The notes beneath the pieces are model-generated. The model was not told the origin of the DNA. It saw nothing but the letters and a program-made list of their open reading frames with translations, and did not search any database. The position numbers and the translations under genes are program-made. Shown in pieces: positions 6,739 to 9,956 of a DNA stretch of 9,956 nt. Within the stretch, counting starts at the first letter, position 1, and every line of letters begins with the position of its first letter. Source of the stretch: Gammaproteobacteria bacterium (GTDB lineage: Bacteria; Pseudomonadota; Gammaproteobacteria; JAABTG01); contig JASJBY010000208.1 of NCBI GenBank assembly GCA_030066245.1, forward strand, positions 1 through 9,956. The letters are read 5' to 3'.

Positions 6739-7545
6739 ATGAGCGAGCAAAGCAGCGTACGACTCGATGGGCAGGGGACGGCCGCGGAAGCAGTGTCGGA
6801 CGAAGTGGCACGGAGCGAAGAGGCCAGCATACTGCTCGATGGCCAGAAGGTGCCTTTCTCCGAAGGCCAGACCATCATGGATGCTGCGATGGCAGCTGGG
6901 ACCTACATACCTCATCTTTGCCATAACCCTGAGTTCAAGCCCCATGGCAGCTGTCGCGTGTGTACCGTCACGGTGAACGGCCGCACCGCGGCAGCGTGCA
7001 CCATGCCGGCACAGAACGATCAGGTTGTGGAGACTTCGACCGAGGCACTGCAGACCGAGCGACGCCGCCTCTTGCAGATGCTCTTCGTGGAGGGGAATCA
7101 CGTTTGTCCCGCCTGCGAGGCCAGTGGCAACTGCCAGCTGCAGGCGGTCGCATACTACGTGGGCATGCTGTCGCCTCACTACAACCACTTCTATCCCCAG
7201 CGACCCGTGGATGCGTCGCACCCGGATTTCTTCATTGATTTCAACCGTTGCATTCTCTGCGAGCTTTGCGTGCGCGCCAGCCGGGACATGGACGGTAAGG
7301 ATCTGTTCGCCATCAGCGGCCGGGGTATCAACTCCCGCCTCGTCGTGAATTCACCATCCGGCCGCCTGGGTGATACCGATTTCCATACCGGCGACAAGGC
7401 AGCCCACGTCTGTCCCGTGGGCGCCATACTCTTCAAGCACCAGGGCTACGACAAGCCCATAGGCGAGCGGCTCTACGACCGCCAGCCCATTAGCGAGGTA
7501 GGGGACGCGCGAGCCGCCGAGCAAGGAGACCAGAGCAATGAGTGA
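6739..7545 (+). CDS. hoxU: NAD-reducing hydrogenase Fe-S subunit HoxU
   Basis: Electron-transfer subunit of 268 residues, related to the N-terminal part of NuoG. It wires the hydrogenase module to HoxF. Three cluster sites are visible: a plant-ferredoxin-like [2Fe-2S] site (Cys61, Cys72, Cys75, Cys87), a His/Cys [4Fe-4S] site in NHVCPACEASGNC (His121, Cys123, Cys126, Cys132), and a [4Fe-4S] site of Cys171, Cys174, Cys177 and Cys225. The single residue between His121 and Cys123 is typical of HoxU, where NuoG has three. The ATG has a GGAG five bases upstream (6730-6733). The first 28 or so residues precede the usual family start and repeat the LDGQ sequence that opens the ferredoxin domain. The protein is about 30 residues longer than Ralstonia HoxU. 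Its 3' end overlaps hoxY by 8 bases. The 87 bases before it hold only a minor hairpin. Confidence 0.96.
   Translation: MSEQSSVRLDGQGTAAEAVSDEVARSEEASILLDGQKVPFSEGQTIMDAAMAAGTYIPHLCHNPEFKPHGSCRVCTVTVNGRTAAACTMPAQNDQVVETSTEALQTERRRLLQMLFVEGNHVCPACEASGNCQLQAVAYYVGMLSPHYNHFYPQRPVDASHPDFFIDFNRCILCELCVRASRDMDGKDLFAISGRGINSRLVVNSPSGRLGDTDFHTGDKAAHVCPVGAILFKHQGYDKPIGERLYDRQPISEVGDARAAEQGDQSNE
7523..7528 (+). promoter_or_regulatory. Ribosome binding site of hoxY
   Basis: AAGGAG lies nine bases upstream of the hoxY ATG and inside the last codons of hoxU. It supports a start that overlaps the hoxU stop codon and therefore translational coupling of HoxU and HoxY, which meet in the assembled enzyme. Confidence 0.7.
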
Positions 7546-8077
7546 AAAGGCAAAGGTTGCCACCGCCTCGCTGGCAGGCTGCTTCGGCTGCCACATGTCG
7601 TTGCTGGATATCGACGAGCGGCTGCTGGATCTCATCCAGGTGGTCGAGTTCGACAGGATGCCGCTCACCGACATCAAGAGGGTCGGTCGCTGCGATGTGG
7701 GCATCATCGAAGGCGGAGTCGCCAACGCCGAGAATGTGGAGGTGCTGCGGGATTTTCGCGAACACTGCAAGGTGCTGGTGGCGATGGGCGCCTGCGCCAT
7801 AAATGGCGGCATTCCCGCCATGCGCAACCAGTTCGAGCTCGCGGATTGTCTCACGGAGGCCTACGTGGACGGCGTTGGCGTGGATAACCCGATGATTCCG
7901 AACGACCCGGAGATCCCACTGCTGCTCAACAAGGTCCACCCTATCCACGAAGTGGTGAATGTGGATTACTTTCTGCCCGGTTGCCCGCCGGCGGCGGATG
8001 CCATCTGGACGTTCCTGAACGAGTTGCTGACCGGACAGCCCATTGCGCTGCCGTACACCCAGATACACTACGACTGA
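7538..8077 (+). CDS. hoxY: NAD-reducing hydrogenase small subunit HoxY
   Basis: Small subunit of the [NiFe] hydrogenase, 179 residues, cytoplasmic. It holds the single proximal [4Fe-4S] cluster that takes electrons from the NiFe site in HoxH. The four ligands are readable: Cys15 and Cys18 in GCFGC, Cys86 in MGACAINGG, and Cys149 in LPGCPP. It lacks the medial and distal cluster region and the twin-arginine signal of membrane-bound small subunits, as expected for group 3d enzymes. It starts at the ATG overlapping the hoxU stop, behind a strong AAGGAG. It begins only 14 residues before the first cluster cysteine, without the N-terminal extension that I recall in the Ralstonia protein, and has Phe where that protein has Trp between the first two cysteines. 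HoxH follows after 35 bases. Confidence 0.96.
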   Translation: MSEKAKVATASLAGCFGCHMSLLDIDERLLDLIQVVEFDRMPLTDIKRVGRCDVGIIEGGVANAENVEVLRDFREHCKVLVAMGACAINGGIPAMRNQFELADCLTEAYVDGVGVDNPMIPNDPEIPLLLNKVHPIHEVVNVDYFLPGCPPAADAIWTFLNELLTGQPIALPYTQIHYD

Positions 8078-8099
8078 GACGGCGTTGCCGTCCTTCCCC

Positions 8100-8104
8100 G
8101 AGGA
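8100..8104 (+). promoter_or_regulatory. Ribosome binding site of hoxH
   Basis: GAGGA ends eight bases before the ATG at 8113. It decides the hoxH start in favour of this ATG over an in-frame TTG at 7981, which lies inside hoxY and would add a tail with no family resemblance. Confidence 0.65.
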
Positions 8105-8112
8105 CTAAGGAC

Positions 8113-9603
8113 ATGAACGGACGACTGGAAACTGCCGAGCACCCCGAGCGGCTGAAGCGGGTAGTGATCGAGCCTGTTACCCGAGTAGAAGGGCATGGCA
8201 AAGTCACCTTGCTGTTGGACGACGACAACCACATTGAGCAGGCGCGCCTGCACATCGTGGAATTCCGGGGCTTCGAGAAGTTCATCCAGGGGCGGCCCTA
8301 CTGGGAATTGCCCGTGCTGGTGCAGCGGCTATGCGGCATATGTCCGGTCAGCCATCACCTGGCGGCGGCCAAGGCGGTGGACATGCTGGTGGGTGCCCGC
8401 GAACTCACGCCTACCGCCGAAAAGATCCGACGGCTCATGCATCTGGGACAGATTCTGCAGTCCCACGCTCTGCACTTCTTCCACCTGTCTTCGCCCGACC
8501 TGCTTTTCGGCTTCGACGATGACGTGGCCCATCGCAACATCATCGGGGTCATCGCTGACCACCCTAACATCGCCAAGCAGGGCGTGGCCCTGCGAAGATA
8601 TGGCCAGGAAGTCATCCGCGTCACGGCGGGCAAACGGGTGCACGGCACGGGCGCAATACCCGGCGGCGTCAACAAATCGGTGTCCCGGGATGAGCGGGAC
8701 TATCTGCTTGCCGAGGTGGACCAGATGATTACCTGGGGCCAGGGCGCCGTCGCCCTGACCCGAGATCTGCACGCAGCGAATCCGGCCTTCAACAACGAGT
8801 TCGCAAGCATCCGTTCCAACATGCTCAGCCTGACCGCGCCTGATGGGGCGCTGGAACTCTATCATGGCGGCCTGCGAGCGAAAGACGAGAATGGGGATAC
8901 CATCTTCGACCATGTGGATTACCGGGACTACACCCAGCATATCCGCGAGCACGTCAAATCCTGGAGCTACATGAAATTCCCCTTCATCGTCTCGCGGGGG
9001 CTCGACAACGGCTGGTATCGCGTGGGTCCGCTCGCCCGCGTCAACAACTGCGACCACATCGCCACGCCCCTTGCGGAAGCGGAGCGACAGGCATTTGCCG
9101 CGCTCGCCGACGACGGGCCGGTGCATGCATCGCTCGCCTATCACTGGGCGCGAATGATCGAACTGCTGCACTGCGCAGAGGGCATCAAGGCGCTGCTTCA
9201 CGATGACGACATCCTGGGCGATGAGCGCGTGGTCCGGGGCGACATGACCGCGGAGGGCATTGGGGTTATCGAGGCGCCCCGCGGGACACTCTTCCATGAC
9301 TACCGCATCAACGAAGACGGCCTGGTGGAGAAGGCAAACCTGATCGTGTCCACAACCAACAACAATCAGGCCATGAACGAGTCCATTCGCCAGGTGGCGA
9401 CCAATTACCTGGACGGGCACAGCATCACGGAACCGTTGCTCAACCACATCGAGGTCGCGGTGCGTGCCTACGATCCCTGTCTTTCCTGCGCAACTCACGC
9501 CCTGGGCAAGATGCCTTTGCAGGTGGAGGTGGTGAGCCGGGACGGGCGGGTGCTGGACCGCCTCGTCAAGCACGCCAATGGTGACATAGACTGTACGCTC
9601 TAG
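8113..9603 (+). CDS. hoxH: NAD-reducing [NiFe]-hydrogenase large subunit HoxH
   Basis: Catalytic large subunit, 496 residues, carrying the Ni-Fe(CN)2CO site where H2 is split or formed. The N-terminal metal motif is RLCGICPVSHH with ligands Cys74 and Cys77. The C-terminal motif is DPCLSCATH with Cys456 and Cys459. RVEGHGK near residue 25 and the RAYDPCLSCATHALG ending are typical of group 3d enzymes. Maturation should cut after His462, removing a 34-residue tail that is about ten residues longer than the one I recall in Ralstonia HoxH. There is no signal peptide, so the enzyme is cytoplasmic. It starts at the ATG behind GAGGA and is 35 bases downstream of hoxY. The processing protease HoxW follows after 67 bases. 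Confidence 0.97.
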   Translation: MNGRLETAEHPERLKRVVIEPVTRVEGHGKVTLLLDDDNHIEQARLHIVEFRGFEKFIQGRPYWELPVLVQRLCGICPVSHHLAAAKAVDMLVGARELTPTAEKIRRLMHLGQILQSHALHFFHLSSPDLLFGFDDDVAHRNIIGVIADHPNIAKQGVALRRYGQEVIRVTAGKRVHGTGAIPGGVNKSVSRDERDYLLAEVDQMITWGQGAVALTRDLHAANPAFNNEFASIRSNMLSLTAPDGALELYHGGLRAKDENGDTIFDHVDYRDYTQHIREHVKSWSYMKFPFIVSRGLDNGWYRVGPLARVNNCDHIATPLAEAERQAFAALADDGPVHASLAYHWARMIELLHCAEGIKALLHDDDILGDERVVRGDMTAEGIGVIEAPRGTLFHDYRINEDGLVEKANLIVSTTNNNQAMNESIRQVATNYLDGHSITEPLLNHIEVAVRAYDPCLSCATHALGKMPLQVEVVSRDGRVLDRLVKHANGDIDCTL

Positions 9604-9631
9604 ATCGCCATTCGCTCCCGCGGACCGGCGC

Positions 9632-9647
9632 CGCGGCCTGAGCCGCG
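9632..9647 (+). other. GC-rich hairpin between hoxH and hoxW
   Basis: CGCGGC (9632-9637) and GCCGCG (9642-9647) can form a 6-bp stem with a CTGA tetraloop in the 67-base gap. No T-run follows, so it is not an intrinsic terminator. It could stabilise the 3' end of the hoxH message or reduce expression of the protease relative to the structural genes. In such GC-rich sequence it may also be incidental. Confidence 0.25.
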
Positions 9648-9670
9648 CCCGGCAACGTGACCAGCGCCCA

Positions 9671-9956
9671 ATGAGTGGCGAACCGCTGGTTGTCATTGGC
9701 TATGGCAACCCGGGCCGTGGTGATGACGCGCTGGGGCCCGAGTGTCTGCGGCAGCTGCAGTCCCTGCAAAGCGCCCGGCAAGCATGGCCGGCCATGGAGT
9801 TCATCGAAGATCTGCAGCTGAATCCCGAGTACGCCGTGGACCTGCTTGATCGTGAGCTTGTCCTGTTCATCGACGCCCATGTGTCCTGCCCGCCCCCTTT
9901 CGTTTTCACCTCGCTTGAAGCCGCCCGGGATGCCAGCTACTCAAGCCATGTCATGA
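9671..9956 (+). CDS. hoxW: Hydrogenase maturation endopeptidase HoxW (partial, 3' end missing)
   Basis: The first 95 residues of a HybD/HyaD-family nickel-dependent protease, still open at the window end. It should remove the C-terminal tail of HoxH after the NiFe site is loaded. The N-terminal motif IGYGNPGRGDDALGP (9-23) is diagnostic. Asp19 corresponds to the metal-binding acidic residue of HybD (Glu16), Asp68 in LFIDAHVS to Asp62, and His93 in SSHVM is a plausible match for His93. Family members run to about 150-170 residues, so roughly half to two thirds is present. The ATG has only a weak ribosome binding site, consistent with low expression of an accessory enzyme. Its position right after hoxH and the pairing with a HoxH that has an uncleaved tail support the name HoxW. 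Confidence 0.9.
   Translation, partial: MSGEPLVVIGYGNPGRGDDALGPECLRQLQSLQSARQAWPAMEFIEDLQLNPEYAVDLLDRELVLFIDAHVSCPPPFVFTSLEAARDASYSSHVM

Noticed and set aside
7981..8112. A longer HoxH starting at TTG 7981
   Set aside because: The added 44 residues overlap hoxY and resemble no HoxH; ATG 8113 has a proper ribosome binding site.
8329..9696. A 455-residue open frame on the minus strand opposite hoxH
   Set aside because: Same reason: hoxH is unambiguous and the antisense translation shows no family features.
1..9956. CRISPR array, insertion sequence or prophage signals
   Set aside because: No regularly spaced direct repeats, transposase, integrase or terminal inverted repeats were seen.

Overview
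The window reads as chromosomal DNA of a GC-rich proteobacterium. I favour a gammaproteobacterium, possibly a purple-sulfur or chemolithotrophic lineage, because of the GC-rich codon use, the MacA/MacB-type exporter and the NAD-linked hydrogenase set. That placement is an inference, not a match. Two divergently transcribed operons meet at a 325-base intergenic region.

Left half, minus strand (4544 down to 189): a four-gene ABC exporter operon. In transcription order it encodes a membrane-fusion/periplasmic adaptor, a LolD/MacB-type ATPase overlapping it by 4 bases, and two paralogous MacB-like permeases that each carry an N-terminal transmembrane helix, a periplasmic MacB core and a C-terminal FtsX domain. 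The parts resemble a MacAB pump with MacB split into a separate ATPase and two different permeases. No TolC-like outer-membrane gene is in the window and the substrate cannot be read from the sequence. Beyond its 3' end (1-188) lie a compact nested palindromic element and a second hairpin, with no convincing gene.

Right half, plus strand (4870 to the window end): a hoxFUYHW operon for a cytoplasmic bidirectional NAD+-reducing [NiFe] hydrogenase (group 3d). HoxH carries the NiFe site, HoxY one [4Fe-4S] cluster, HoxU three Fe-S clusters, and HoxF the FMN/NAD site with a [4Fe-4S] cluster. HoxW, cut by the window edge, is the endopeptidase that trims HoxH. Electrons run H2 -> HoxH -> HoxY -> HoxU -> HoxF -> NAD+, or in reverse. 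There is no separate hoxE: its NuoE-like module is fused to the front of HoxF, as in the Ralstonia/Cupriavidus soluble hydrogenase.

The central region (4545-4869) must hold both promoters. It contains a perfect 8-bp inverted repeat with an 18-base spacer and other small repeats that could be operator sites, but no textbook sigma-70 or sigma-54 promoter was clear to me. I found no wholly new system. The points most worth a second look are the degenerate Fe-S motif in the HoxF N-terminus, the duplicated N-terminal motif in HoxU, the long HoxH C-terminal extension, the intergenic dyad and the cloverleaf-like repeat at the left edge.
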